Source of the DNA: Fasciola hepatica
Taxonomy: Eukaryota; Platyhelminthes; Trematoda; Plagiorchiida; Fasciolidae
DNA length: 64,000 nucleotides
Assembly (NCBI GenBank): GCA_948099385.1
Contig: CANUEZ040000206.1
Coordinates: 1,302,001-1,366,000, forward strand
Direction of reading: 5' to 3'
Each line of letters begins with the position of its first letter. The first letter of the stretch is position 1. Made by a program: the position numbers and the translations under genes. Shown here piece after piece: positions 37,773 to 50,044 of the stretch. The notes beneath the pieces were generated by a model that had not been told where the DNA came from, searched no databases, and worked only from the letters and a program-made list of their open reading frames with translations.

Positions 37773-40700
37773 TTGTGGTTTGGGTGTTGGACTGACATTC
37801 GTTCACCCCAACCCTTGTTCGTGTCTCCGAGTGGGCTCTGTCCATGTGCAATGCTCATGTTTCCCTTAGCGGATCAAACAGCTGTACAGTGCTTCCATAA
37901 TTTTCAATGGTCCGTTCATTGTTCAAGCTGCATGGAGAATCATATTATACAAATCTACTCTGCTACTGCTCTATTGCATCGTATGAGCAATCTGTGTGGA
38001 TTGTTCATAAGGGAATGCCTTGGTTTTACTTAGGCCCATAAATAGAGAAGTGATGGAACATAGGATTGAATCGGTGTGCGAGAATTTGGTTGTTACCATT
38101 CAAAGCGAATGCGAAAGCCGAAGCCAATTTGGGGATTGTGCTATATCATGTAGTGTATATGTTGAACAAAGCGTTGAGACCCATATCGGATAGCCTTGTG
38201 GTTTGGGTGTTCGACTGACATTCGTTCACCCCAACCCTTGTTCGTGTCTCCGAGTGGGCTCTGTCCATGTGCAATGCTCATGATTCCCTTAGCGGATCAA
38301 ACAGCTGTACAGTGCTTCCATAAATTTCAATGGTCAGTTCAGTGTTCAAGCTGCATGGAGAATCATATTATACAAATCTACTCTGCTACTGCTCTATTGC
38401 ATCGTATGAGCAATCTGTGTGGATTGTTCATAAGGGAATGCCTTGGTTTTACTCAGGCCCATAAATAGAGAAGTGATGGAACATAGGATTGGATCGGTGT
38501 GCGAGAATTTGGTTGTTACCGTTCAAAGCGAAAGCGAAAGCCGAAGGCGATTTGGGGATTGTGCTATATCATGTAGTGTATATGTTGAACAAAGCGTTGA
38601 GATCCATATCGGATAGCCTTGTGGTTTGGGTGTTCGACTGACATTCGTTCACCCCAACCCTTGTTCGTGTCTCCGAGTGGGCTCTGTCCATGTGCAATGC
38701 TCATGATTCCCTTAGCGGATCAAACAGCTGTACAGTGCTTCCATAATTTTCAATGGTCAGTTCAGTGTTCAAGCTGCATGGAGAATCATATTATACAAAT
38801 CTACTCTGCTACTGCTCTATTGCATTGTATGAGCAATCTGTGTGGATTGTTCATAAGGGAATGCCTTGGTTTTACTTAGGCCCATAAATAGAGAAGTGAT
38901 GGAACATAGGATTGGATTGGTGTGCGAGAATTTGGTTGTTACCATTCAAAGCGAATGCGAAAGCCGAAGCCAATTTGGGGATTGTGCTATATCACGTAGT
39001 GTATATGTTGAACAAAGCGTTGAGACCCATATCGGATAGCCTTGTGGTTTGGGTGTTCGACTGACATTCGTTCACCCCAACCCTTGTTCGTGTCTCCGAG
39101 TGGGCTCTGTCCATGTGCAATGCTCATGATTCCCTTAGCGGATCAAACAGCTGTACAGTGCTTCCATAAATTTCAATGGTCAGTTCAGTGTTCAAGCTGC
39201 ATGGAGAATCATATTATACAAATCTACTCTGCTACTGCTCTATTGCATTGTATGAGCAATCTGTGTTGATTGTTCATAAGGGAATGCCTTGGTTTTACTT
39301 AGGCCCATAAATAGAGAAGTGATGGAACATAGGATTGAATCGGTGTGCGAGAATTTGGTTGTTACCATTCAAAGCGAATGCGAAAGCCGAAGCCAATTTG
39401 GGGATTGTGCTATATCACGTAGTGTATATGTTGAACAAAGCGTTGAGACCAATATCGGATAGCCTTGTGGTTTGGGTGTTCGACTGACATTCGTTCACCC
39501 CAACCCTTGTTCGTGTCTCCGAGTGGGCTCTGTCCATGTGCAATGCTCATGATTCCCTTAGCGGATCAAACAGCTGTACAGTGCTTCCATAAATTTCAAT
39601 GGTCAGTTCAGTGTTCAAGCTGCATGGAGAATCATATTATACAAATCTACTCTGCTACTGCTCTATTGCATTGTATGAGCAATCTGTGTGGATTGTTCAT
39701 AAGGGAATGCCTCGGTTTTACTTAGGCCCATAAATAGAGAAGTGATGGAACATAGGATTGGATCGGTGTGCGAGAATTTGGTTGTTACCGTTCAAAGCGA
39801 AAGCGAAAGCCGAAGGCGATTTGGGGATTGTGCTATATCACGTAGTGTATATGTTGAACAAAACGTTGAGACCAATATCGGATAGCCTTGTGGTTTGGGT
39901 GTTCGACTGACATTCGTTCACCCCAACCCTTGTTCGTGTCTCCGAGTGGGCTCCGTCAATGTGCAATGCTCATGATTCCCTTAGCGGATCAAACAGCTGT
40001 ACAGTGCTTCCATAATTTTCAATGGTCCGTTCATTGTTCAAGCAGCATGGAGAATCATATTATACATATCTACTCTGCTACTGCTCTATTGCATCGTATG
40101 AGCAATCTGTGTGGATTGTTCATAAGGGAATGCCTTGGTTTTACTTAGGCCCATAAATAGAGAAGTGATGGAACATAGGATTGGATCGGTGTGCGAGAAT
40201 TTGGTTGTTACCATTCAAAGCGAATGCGAAAGCCGAAGCCAATTTGGGGATTGTGCTATATCACGTAGTGTATATGTTGAACAAAGCGTTGAGACCCATA
40301 TCGGATAGCCTTGTGGTTTGGGTGTTCGACTGACATTCGTTCACCCCAACCCTTGTTCGTGTCTCCGAGTGGGCTCTGTCCATGTGCAATGCTCATGATT
40401 CCCCTAGCGGATCAAACAGCTGTACAGTGCTTCCATAATTTTCAATGGTCAGTTCAGTTTTCAAGCTGCATGGAGAATCATATTATACAAATCTACTCTG
40501 CTACTGCTCTATTGCATTGTATGAGCAATCTGTGTGGATTGTTCATAAGGGAATGCCTTGGTTTTACTTAGGCCCATAAATAGAGAAGTGATGGAACATA
40601 GGATTGGATCGGTGTGCGAGAATTTGGTTGTTACCGTTCAAAGCGAAAGCGAAAGCCGAAGGCGATTTGGGGATTGTGCTATATCACGTAGTGTATATGT

Positions 40701-43700
40701 TGAACAAAGCGTTGAGACGCATATCGGATAGCCTTGTGGTTTGGGTGTTCGACTGACATTCGTTCACCCCAACCCTTGTTCGTGTCTCCGAGTGGGCTCT
40801 GTCCATGTGCAATGCTCATGATTCCCTTGGCGGATCAAACAGCTGTACAGTGCTTCCATAATTTTCAATGGTCAGTTCAGTGTTCAAGCTGCATGGAGAA
40901 TCATATTATACAAATCTACTCTGCTACTGCTCTATTGCATCGTATGAGCAATCTGTGTGGATTGTTCATAAGGGAATGCCTTGGTTTTACTTAGGCCCAC
41001 AAATAGAGAAGTGATGGAACATAGGATTGGTTTGGTGTGCGAGAATTTGGTTGTTACCGTTCAAAGCGAAAGCGAAAGCCGAAGCCAATTTGGGGATTGT
41101 GCTATATCACGTAGTGTATATGTTGAACAAAACGTTGAGACCCATATCGGATAGCCTTGTGGTTTGGGTGTTCGACTGACATTCGTTCACCCCAACCCTT
41201 GTTCGTGTCTCCGAGTGGGCTCTGTCCATGTGCAATGCTCATGATTCCCTTGGCGGATCAAACAGCTGTACAGTGCTTCCATAATTTTCAATGGTCAGTT
41301 CAGTGTTCAAGCTGCATGGAGAATCATATTATACAAATCTACTCTGCTACTGCTCTATTGCATCGTATGAGCAATCTGTGTGGATTGTTCATAAGGGAAT
41401 GCCTTGGTTTTACTTAGGCCCACAAATAGAGAAGTGATGGAACATAGGATTGGTTTGGTGTGCGAGAATTTGGTTGTTACCGTTCAAAGCGAAAGCGAAA
41501 GCCGAAGCCAATTTGGGGATTGTGCTATATCACGTAGTGTATATGTTGAACAAAGCGTTGAGACCCATATCGGATAGCCTTGTGGTTTGGGTGTTCGACT
41601 GACATTCGTTCACCCCAACCCTTGTTCGTGTCTCCGAGTGGGCTCTGTCCATGTGCAATGCTCATGATTCCCTTAGCGGATCAAACAGCTGTACAGTGCT
41701 TCCATAATTTTCAATGGTCAGTTCAGTGTTCAAGCTGCATGGAGAATCATATTATACAAATCTACTCTGCTACTGCTCTATTGCATTGTATGAGCAATCT
41801 GTGTGGATTGTTCATAAGGGAATGCCTTGGTTTTATTTAGGCCCATAAATAGAGAAGTGATGGAACATAGGATTGGATCGGTGTGCGAGAATTTGGTTGT
41901 TACCATTCAAAGCGAATGCGAAAGCCGAATCCAATTTGGGGATCGTGCTATATCATGTAGTGTATATGTTGAACAAAGCGTTGAGACCCATATGGGATAG
42001 CCTTGTGGTTTGGGTGTTCGACTGACATTCGTTCACCCCAACCCTTGTTCGTGTCTCCGAGTGGGCTCTGTCCATGTGCAATGCTCATGATTCCCTTAGC
42101 GGATCAAACAGCTGTACAGTGCTTCCATAATTTCCAATGGTCAATTTCGTGGTCAAGCTGCATATAGAATCAAAATATACAAATCTACTCTGCTACTGCT
42201 CTATTGCATTGTATGAGCAATCTGTGTGGATTGTTCATAAGGGAATGCCTTGGTTTTACTTAGGCCCATAAATAGAGAAGTGATGGAACATAGGATTGGA
42301 TCGGTGTGCGAGAATTTGGTTGTTACCGTTCAAAGCGAAAGCGAAAGCCGAAGGCGATTTGGGGATTGTGCTATATCACGTAGTGTATATGTTGAACAAA
42401 GCGTTGAGACCAATATCGGATAGGCTTGTGGTTTGGGTGTTCGACTGACATTCGTTCACCCCAACCCTTGTTCGTGTCTCCGAGTGGGCTCTGTCCATGT
42501 GCAATGCTCATGATTCCATTAGCGGATCAAACAGCTGTACAGTGCTTCCATAATTTTCAATGGTCAGTTCAGTGTTCAAGCTGCATGGAGAATCATATTA
42601 TACAAATCTACTCTGCTACTGCTCTATTGCATCGTATGAGCAATCTGTGTGGATTGTTCATGAGGGAATGCCTTGGTTTTACTTAGGCCCATAAATAGAG
42701 AAGTGATGGAACATAGGATTGGATCGGTGTGCGAGAATTTGATAGTTACCGTTCAAAGCGAAAGCGAAAGCCGAAGGCGATTTGGGGATTGTGCTATATC
42801 ATGTAGTGTATATGTTGAACAAAGCGTTGAGACCCATATCGGATAGCCTTGTGGTTTGGGTGTTCGACTGACATTCGTTCACCCCAACCCTTGTTCGTGT
42901 CTCCGAGTGGGCTCTGTCCATGTGCAATGCTCATGATTCCCTTAGCGGATCAAACAGCTGTACAGTGCTTCCATAATTTTCAATGGTCAGTTCAGTGTTC
43001 AAGCTGCATGGAGAATCATATTATACAAATCTACTCTGCTACTGCTCTATTGCATTGTATGAGCAATCTGTGTGGATTGTTCATAAGGGAATGCCTTGGT
43101 TTTACTTAGGCCCATAAATAGAGAAGTGATGGAACATAGGATTGGATCGGTGTGCGAGAATTTGGTTGTTACCGTTCAAAGCGAAAGCGAAAGCCGAAGC
43201 CAATTTGGGGATTGTGCTATATCACGTAGTGTATATGTTGAACAAAGCGTTGAGACCCATATCGGATAGCCTTGTGGTTTGGGTGTTCGACTGACATTCG
43301 TTCACCCCAACCCTTGTTCGTGTCTCCGAGTGGGCTCTGTCCATGTGCAATGCTCATGATTCCCTTAGCGGATCAAACAGCTGTACAGTGCTTCCATAAT
43401 TTTCAATGGTCAGTTCAGTGTTCAAGCTGCATGGAGAATCATATTATACAAATCTACTCTGCTACTGCTCTATTGCATTGTATGAGCAATCTGTGTGGAT
43501 TTTTCATAAGGGAATGCCTTGGTTTTACTTAGGCCCATAAATAGAGAAGTGATGGAACATAGGATTGGATCGGTGTGCGAGAATTTGGTTGTTACCGTTG
43601 AAAGCGAAAGCGGAAGCCGAAGGCGATTTGGGGATCGTGCTATATCATGTAGTGTATATGTTGAACAAAGCGTTGAGACCCATATCGGATAGCCTTGTGG

Positions 43701-44963
43701 TTTGGGTGTTCGACTGACATTCGTTCACCCCAACCCTTGTTCGTGTCTCCGAGTGGGCTCTGTCCATGTGCAATGCTCATGATTCCCCTAGCGGATCAAA
43801 CAGCTGTACAGTGCTTCCATAATTTTCAATGGTCAGTTCAGTTTTCAAGCTGCATGGAGAATCATATTATACAAATCTACTCTGCTACTGCTCTATTGCA
43901 TTGTATGAGCAATCTGTGTGGATTGTTCATAAGGGAATGCCTTGGTTTTACTTAGGCCCATAAATAGAGAAGTGATGGAACATAGGATTGGATCGGTGTG
44001 CGAGAATTTGGTCGTTACCGTTCAAAGCGAAAGCGAAAGCCGAAGGCGATTTGGGGATTGTGCTATATCAAGTAGTGTATATGTTGAACAAAGCGTTGAG
44101 ACGCATATCGGATAGCCTTGTGGTTTGGGTGTTCGACTGACATTCGTTCACCCCAACCCTTGTTCGTGTCTCCGAGTTGGCTCTGTCCATGTGCAATGCT
44201 CATGATTCCATTAGCGGATCAAACAGCTGTACAGTGCTTCCATAATTTTCAATGGTCAGTTCCGTGGTCAAGCTGCATGGAGAATCATATAATACAAATC
44301 TACTCTGCTACTGCTCTATTGCATCGTATGAGCAATCTGTGTGGATTGTTCATGAGGGAATGCCTTGGTTTTACTTAGGCCCATAAATAGAGAAGTGATG
44401 TAACATAGGATTGGTTTGGTGTGCGAGAATTTGGTTGTTACCGTTCAAAGCGAAAGCGAAAGCCGAAGCCAATTTGGGGATTGTGCTATATCATGTAGTG
44501 TATATGTTGAACAAAGCGTTGAGACCCATATGGGATAGCCTTGTGGTTTGGGTGTTCGACTGACATTCGTTCACCCCAACCCTTGTTCGTGTCTCCGAGT
44601 GGGCTCTGTCCATGTGCAATGCTCATGATTCCCTTAGCGGATCAAACAGCTGTACGGTGCTTCCATAATTTTCAATGGTCAGTTCAGTTTTCAAGCTGCA
44701 TGGAGAATCATATTATACAAATCTACTCTGCTACTGCTCTATTGCATCGTATGAGCAATCTGTGTGGATTGTTCATAAGGGAATGCCTTGGTTTTACTTA
44801 GGCCCATAAATAGAGAAGTGATAGAACATAGGATTGGATCGGTGTGCGAGAATTTGGTTGTTACCATAAAAAGCGAAAGCGAAAGCCGAAGCCAATTTGG
44901 GAATTGTGCTATATCATGTAGTGTATATGTTGAACAAAGCGTTGAGACCCATATCGGATAGCC
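37773..44963 (+). repeat. Array A domain rich in the 'catcgtatgag' subtype
   Basis: Units 37773, 38196, 39888, 40734, 41157, 42426, 44118 and 44541 read 'gcatcgtatgag' where the rest of the array reads 'gcattgtatgag'. Units 40734 and 41157 are near-identical neighbours that both end in the rare 'gcccacaaatag'. Units 40311 and 43695 share 'cccctagcgg' and 'cagttttcaagc', which also occur together at 28891. Unit 42003 is unusually diverged ('gctgcatatagaatcaaaatat'). Confidence 0.78.
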
Positions 44964-45790
44964 TTGTGGTTTGGTTGTTCGACTGACATTCGTTCACCCC
45001 AACCCTTGTTCGTGTCTCCGAGTGGGCTCTGTCCATGTGCAATGCTCATGATTCCCTTAGCGGATCAAACAGCTGTACAGTGCTTCCATAATTTTCAATG
45101 GTCAGTTTCGTGGTCAAGCTGCATGGAGAATCAAATTATACAAATCTACTCTGCTACTGCTCTATTGCATTGTATGAGCAATCTGTGTGGATTGTTCATA
45201 AGGGAATGCCTTGGTTTTACTTAGGCCCATAAATAGAGAAGTGATGGAACATAGGATTGGATCGGTGTGCGAGAATTTGGTTGTTACCGTTCAAAGCGAA
45301 AGCGAAAGCCGAAGCCAATTTGGGGATAGTGCTATATCATGTAGTGTATATGTTGAACAAAGCGTTGAGACCCATATCGGATAGCCTTGTGGTTTGGGTG
45401 TTCGACTGACATTCGTTCACCCCAACCCTTGTTCGTGTCTCCGAGTTGGCTCTGTCCATGTGCAATGCTCATGATTCCATTAGCGGATCAAACAGCTGTA
45501 CAGTGCTTCCATAATTTTCAATGGTCAGTTTCGTGGTCAAGCTGCATGGAGAATCATATTATACAAATCTACTCTGCTACTGCTCTATTGCATTGTATGA
45601 GCAATCTGTGTGGATTGTTCATAAGGGAATGCCTTGGTTTTACTTAGGCCCATAAATAGAGAAGTGATGGAACATAGGATTGGATCGGTGTGCGAGAATT
45701 TGGTTGTTACCGTTCAAAGCGAAAGCGAAAGCCGAAGGCGATTTGGGGATTGTGCTATATCACGTAGTGTACATGTTGAACAAAGCGTTG

Positions 45791-45900
45791 AGACTCATAT
45801 TTGATAGGATTGTGTTGTGAGTTTTCGACTCTTTACGGGCCTTTGTTCAACCAGCGCATTCCCACATAATAAGCCTACAGAGCTTCCTTACCATGCATGC
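45791..45900. other. Inverted junction between satellite arrays A and B
   Basis: Array A order is followed up to 'ttttcgact' ending at 45830, with rising divergence over the last 40 bases ('agactcatatttgatagg' for 'agacccatatcggatagc'). From about 45831 the sequence follows array B on the opposite strand, again degenerate at first: 'ttacgggcctttgttcaacc' for 'tgtaggggcctaagtacaac', then 'cccacataataagcctacag'. By about 45885 it is ordinary B. The phase differs on the two sides, so this is not a simple inversion at equivalent positions. No target-site duplication or inserted element is visible. Confidence 0.88.
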
Positions 45901-46349
45901 AATTGATTAGTATTACGAGATTAGATCAGATTAGATTAGATTTGTATAATATGATTGATCATGCAGCTTGAACGCTCAACTGAGCATTGAAATCCATGGA
46001 AGCACTGTACAGCTGTTTCATCCTCTAAGGGACTCGACTCATCAGCAGTGCACATCGACCGAGCCCCCACGGGCACTCCAACAACCGGTCAACCATTGTG
46101 AATCGAACAACCTAACAACACAAGGCTATCCGGGATGGCTATCAACGCTTTGTTCAACATCTACACTACATGATATAGCACCCTTCCCCAACTCGCTTTA
46201 AATTTGAATGGTAAGAACCAGCTTCGCGCACACCGATCGACTCCTATGATGGATGACTTCTCTGTAGGGGCCCAAGTACAACCAACGCATTCCCCAATGA
46301 ACAACCTACACAGCTTCCTTACTATGCATGCAATTGATTAGTAGTACGA

Positions 46350-46378
46350 GATTAGATTAGATTAGATTAGATTAGATT
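46350..46378. repeat. GATTA pentamer tract inside array B monomers (long allele)
   Basis: Five GATTA units plus GATT. Every B monomer has a tract here. It is often a mixed form, 'agattagatcagattagatt', or 'agatcagattacattagatt'. The extra pentamer makes this monomer 436 bp. Equally long tracts occur at 51100-51128 and, interrupted, at about 50233. The matching place in array A is pyrimidine-rich but not a GATTA repeat. Slippage in this tract explains most B length variation. Confidence 0.88.
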
Positions 46379-46440
46379 TGTATAATATGAGTGATCATGC
46401 AGCTTGAACGCTCAACTGAGCATTGAAATCCATGGAAGCA

Positions 46441-46452
46441 CTGTACAGCTGT
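46441..46452. other. Conserved overlapping double palindrome (representative, array B)
   Basis: CTGTACAGCTGT is the reverse complement of the array A element, at the homologous place in the monomer. It is kept in nearly all B copies. Exceptions seen are 'acagctattt' near 52916 and 55496 and 'tgaacagctg' near 59361 and 61516. Confidence 0.7.
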
Positions 46453-47458
46453 TTCATCCTCTAAGGGACTCGACTCATCAGCAGTGCACATCGACCTAGC
46501 CCCCACGGGCACTCCAACAACCGGTGAACCATTGTGAATCGAACAACTTAACAACACAAGGCTATCCGGGATGGCTCTAAACGCTTTGTTCAACATCTAC
46601 ACTACATCATATAGCACCCTTCCCAAACTCGCTTCCAATTTGAATGGTAAGAACCAGCTTCGCGCAAACCGACCGACTCCTATGATGGATGACTTCTCTG
46701 TAGGGGCCTAAGTACAAACAACGCATTCCCAAATGAACAACCTACACAGCTTCCTTACTATGCATGCAATTGATTAGTAGTACGAGATTAGATCAGATTA
46801 AATTAGATTTGTATAATATGATTGATCATGCAGCTTGAACGCTCAACTGAGCATTGAAATCCATGGAAGCACTGTACAGCTGTTTCATCCTCTAAGGGAC
46901 TCGACTCATCAGCAGTGCACATCGACCTAGCCCCCACGGGCACTCCAACAACCGGTGAACCATTGTGAATCGAACAACTTAACAACACAAGGCTATCCGG
47001 GATGGCTCTCAACGCTTTGTTCAACATCTACGCTGCAGGATTTGGCACCCTTCCCAAACTCGCTTTAAATTTGAATTGTAAGAACCAGCTTCGCGCACAC
47101 CGATCGACTCCTATGATGGATGACTTCTCTGTAGGGGCCTAAGTACAACCAACGCATTCCCAAATGAACAACCTACACAGCTTCCTTACTATGCTTGCAA
47201 TTGTTTAGTAGTACGAGATTAGATTAGATTAGATTAGATTTGTATAATATGATTGATCATGCAGCTTGAACGCTCAACTGAGCATTGAAATCCATGGAAG
47301 CACTGTACAGCTGTTTCATCCTCTAAGGGACGCGACTCATCAGCATTGCACATCGACCGAGCCCCAACGGGCACTCCAACAACCGGTGAACCATTGCGAA
47401 TCGAACAACTGAACAACACAAGGCTATCCGGGATGGCTATCAACGCTTTGTTCAACAT

Positions 47459-48751
47459 CTACACTACATGATATAGCACCCTTCCCAAACTCGCTTCAAA
47501 TTTGAATGGTAAGAACCAGCTTCGCGCACACCGATCGACTCCTATGATGGATGACTTCTCTGTAGGGGCCCAAGTACAACCAACGCATTCCCCAATGAAC
47601 AACCTACACAGCTTCCTTACTATGCATGCAATTGATTAGTAGTACGAGATTAGATCAGATTACATTAGATTTGTATAATATGATTGATCATGCAGCTTGA
47701 ACGCTCAACTGAGCATTGAAATCCATGGAAGCACTGTACAGCTGTTTCATCCTCTAAGGGACTCGACTCATCAGCAGTGCACATCGACCTAGCCCCCACG
47801 GGCACTCCAACAACCGGTGAACCATTGTGAATCGAACAACTTAACAACACAAGGCTATCCGGGATGGCTCTCAACGCTTTGTTCAACATCTTCACTACAT
47901 CATATAGCACCCTTCCCAAACTCGCTTCAAATTTGAATGGTAACAACCATCTTCGCTCACACCGATCGACTCCTATGATGGATGACTTCTCTGTAGGGGC
48001 CTAAGTACAAACAACGCATTCCCAAATGAAAAACCTACACAGCTTCCTTACTATGCTTGCAATTGTTTAGTAGTAGGAGATTAGATTAGATTAGATTAGA
48101 TTTGTATAATATGATTGATCATGCAGCTTGAACGCTCAACTGAGCATTGAAATCCATGGAAGCACTGTACAGCTGTTTCATCCTCTAAGGGACTCGACTC
48201 ATCAGCAGTGCACATCGACCGAGCCCCCACGGGCACTCCAACAACCGGTGAACCATTGCGAATCGAACAAATTAACAACACAAGGCTATCCGGGATGGCT
48301 ATCAACGCTTTGTTCAACATCTACACTACATGATATAGCAACCTTCCCAAAATCGATTTATATGTGAATGATAAGAACCAGCTTCGCGCACACCGATCGA
48401 CTCCTATGATGGATGACTTCTCTGTAGGGGCCTAAGTACAACCAACGCATTCCCAAATGAACAACCTACACAGCTTCCTTACTATGCTTGCAATTGTTTA
48501 GTAGTACGAGATTAGATTAGATTAGATTAGATTTGTATAATATGATTGATCATGCAGCTTGAACGCTCAACTGAGCATTGAAATCCATGGAAGCACTGTA
48601 CAGCTGTTTCATCCTCTAAGGGACGCGACTCATCAGCATTGCACATCGACCGAGCCCCCACGGGCACTCCAACAACCGGTGAACCATTGTGAATCGAACA
48701 ACGTAACAACACAAGGCTATCCGGGATGGCTATCAACGCTTTGTTCAACAT
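47459..48751 (-). repeat. Array B three-monomer higher-order repeat, copy 1 (1,293 bp)
   Basis: Three monomers recur at an offset of exactly 1,293 bp. Paired markers are 'gattacattag' (47657 and 48950), 'catcttcactac' (47887 and 49180), 'gtagtaggag' (48071 and 49364), 'aatcgatttatatgtg' (about 48352 and 49645) and 'acgtaacaac' (about 48701 and 49994). Small differences such as 'ccatcttcgctcac' here versus 'ccagcttcgcgcac' in copy 2 argue against a pure assembly duplicate. The unit before the block (47458) also resembles 48751 and 50044, sharing 'ggacgcgactc' and 'cagcattgcac'. Confidence 0.87.
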
Positions 48752-50044
48752 CTACACTACATGATATAGCACCCTTCCCAAACTCGCTTCAAATTTGAAT
48801 GGTAAGAACCAGCTTCGCGCACACCGATCGACTCCTATGATGGATGACTTCTCTGTAGGGGCCCAAGTACAACCAACGCATTCCCCAATGAACAACCTAC
48901 ACAGCTTCCTTACTATGCATGCAATTGATTAGTAGTACGAGATTAGATCAGATTACATTAGATTTGTATAATATGATTGATCATGCAGCTTGAACGCTCA
49001 ACTGAGCATTGAAATCCATGGAAGCACTGTACAGCTGTTTCATCCTCTAAGGGACTCGACTCATCAGCAGTGCACATCGACCTAGCCCCCACGGGCACTC
49101 CAACAACCGGTGAACCATTGTGAATCGAACAACTTAACAACACAAGGCTATCCGGGATGGCTCTCAACGCTTTGTTCAACATCTTCACTACATCATATAG
49201 CACCCTTCCCAAACTCGCTTCAAATTTGAATGGTAACAACCAGCTTCGCGCACACCGATCGACTCCTATGATGGATGACTTCTCTGTAGGGGCCTAAGTA
49301 CAAACAACGCATTCCCAAATGAAAAACCTACACAGCTTCCTTACTATGCTTGCAATTGTTTAGTAGTAGGAGATTAGATTAGATTAGATTAGATTTGTAT
49401 AATATGATTGATCATGCAGCTTGAACGCTCAACTGAGCATTGAAATCCATGGAAGCACTGTACAGCTGTTTCATCCTCTAAGGGACTCGACTCATCAGCA
49501 GTGCACATCGACCGAGCCCCCACGGGCACTCCAACAACCGGTGAACCATTGCGAATCGAACAAATTAACAACACAAGGCTATCCGGGATGGCTATCAACG
49601 CTTTGTTCAACATCTACACTACATGATATAGCAACCTTCCCAAAATCGATTTATATGTGAATGATAAGAACCAGCTTCGCGCACACCGATCGACTCCTAT
49701 GATGGATGACTTCTCTGTAGGGGCCTAAGTACAACCAACGCATTCCCAAATGAACAACCTACACAGCTTCCTTACTATGCTTGCAATTGTTTAGTAGTAC
49801 GAGATTAGATTAGATTAGATTAGATTTGTATAATATGATTGATCATGCAGCTTGAACGCTCAACTGAGCATTGAAATCCATGGAAGCACTGTACAGCTGT
49901 TTCATCCTCTAAGGGACGCGACTCATCAGCATTGCACATCGACCGAGCCCCCACGGGCACTCCAACAACCGGTGAACCATTGTGAATCGAACAACGTAAC
50001 AACACAAGGCTATCCGGGATGGCTATCAACGCTTTGTTCAACAT
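48752..50044 (-). repeat. Array B three-monomer higher-order repeat, copy 2 (1,293 bp)
   Basis: This is the adjacent copy of 47459-48751, with the same three monomer subtypes in order. The sequence to its right carries 'aaatcgctttatatatg', a relative of the 'aatcgatttatatgtg' variant that recurs again near 50511. The subtype therefore spread beyond the duplicated block. Confidence 0.87.

Larger units (their letters stand above)
1..45830 (+). repeat. Satellite array A, 423-bp monomers, head to tail
   Basis: About 108 complete monomers plus end partials, all in one orientation. I take each unit to start at the TTG of 'gccTTGTGG'. Starts are 125, 548, 973, 1394, 1817, 2241, 2664, 3087, 3511, 3934, 4358 and 4782, then every 423 bp to 7320; 7744 and every 423 bp to 11128; 11552 and every 423 bp to 24242; 24664, 25087, 25509, 25932, 26355, 26778, 27201, 27624, 28046 and 28468, then every 423 bp to 31006; 31428 and every 423 bp to 45810, where the last unit is cut. 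Copies differ by scattered substitutions and very few one-base indels. No unique sequence or inserted element interrupts the array. This is the organisation of eukaryotic satellite DNA. Which family or species is unknown to me; a centromeric or pericentromeric location is inference. Confidence 0.97.

Noticed and set aside
125..45647. Plus-strand open frames of 60-96 codons, one per array A monomer, as a tandem gene family
   Set aside because: Most of the long versions start at TTG, stop in every unit, are frameshifted by one-base indels in at least eleven units, and show no recognisable domain. The recurrence comes from the tandem repeat.
1..45830. CRISPR array
   Set aside because: The 423-bp units are contiguous near-identical repeats with no short repeat/unique spacer alternation and no cas genes.
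45791..45900. Transposon insertion at the A/B junction
   Set aside because: No terminal repeats, poly-A tail, target-site duplication or foreign sequence is visible. All bases are accounted for by degenerate A or B sequence.
46350..46378. Telomeric repeat inside array B
   Set aside because: GATTA/TAATC is not a telomere repeat I recognise. It is only a few units long, impure, and nested inside each satellite monomer.
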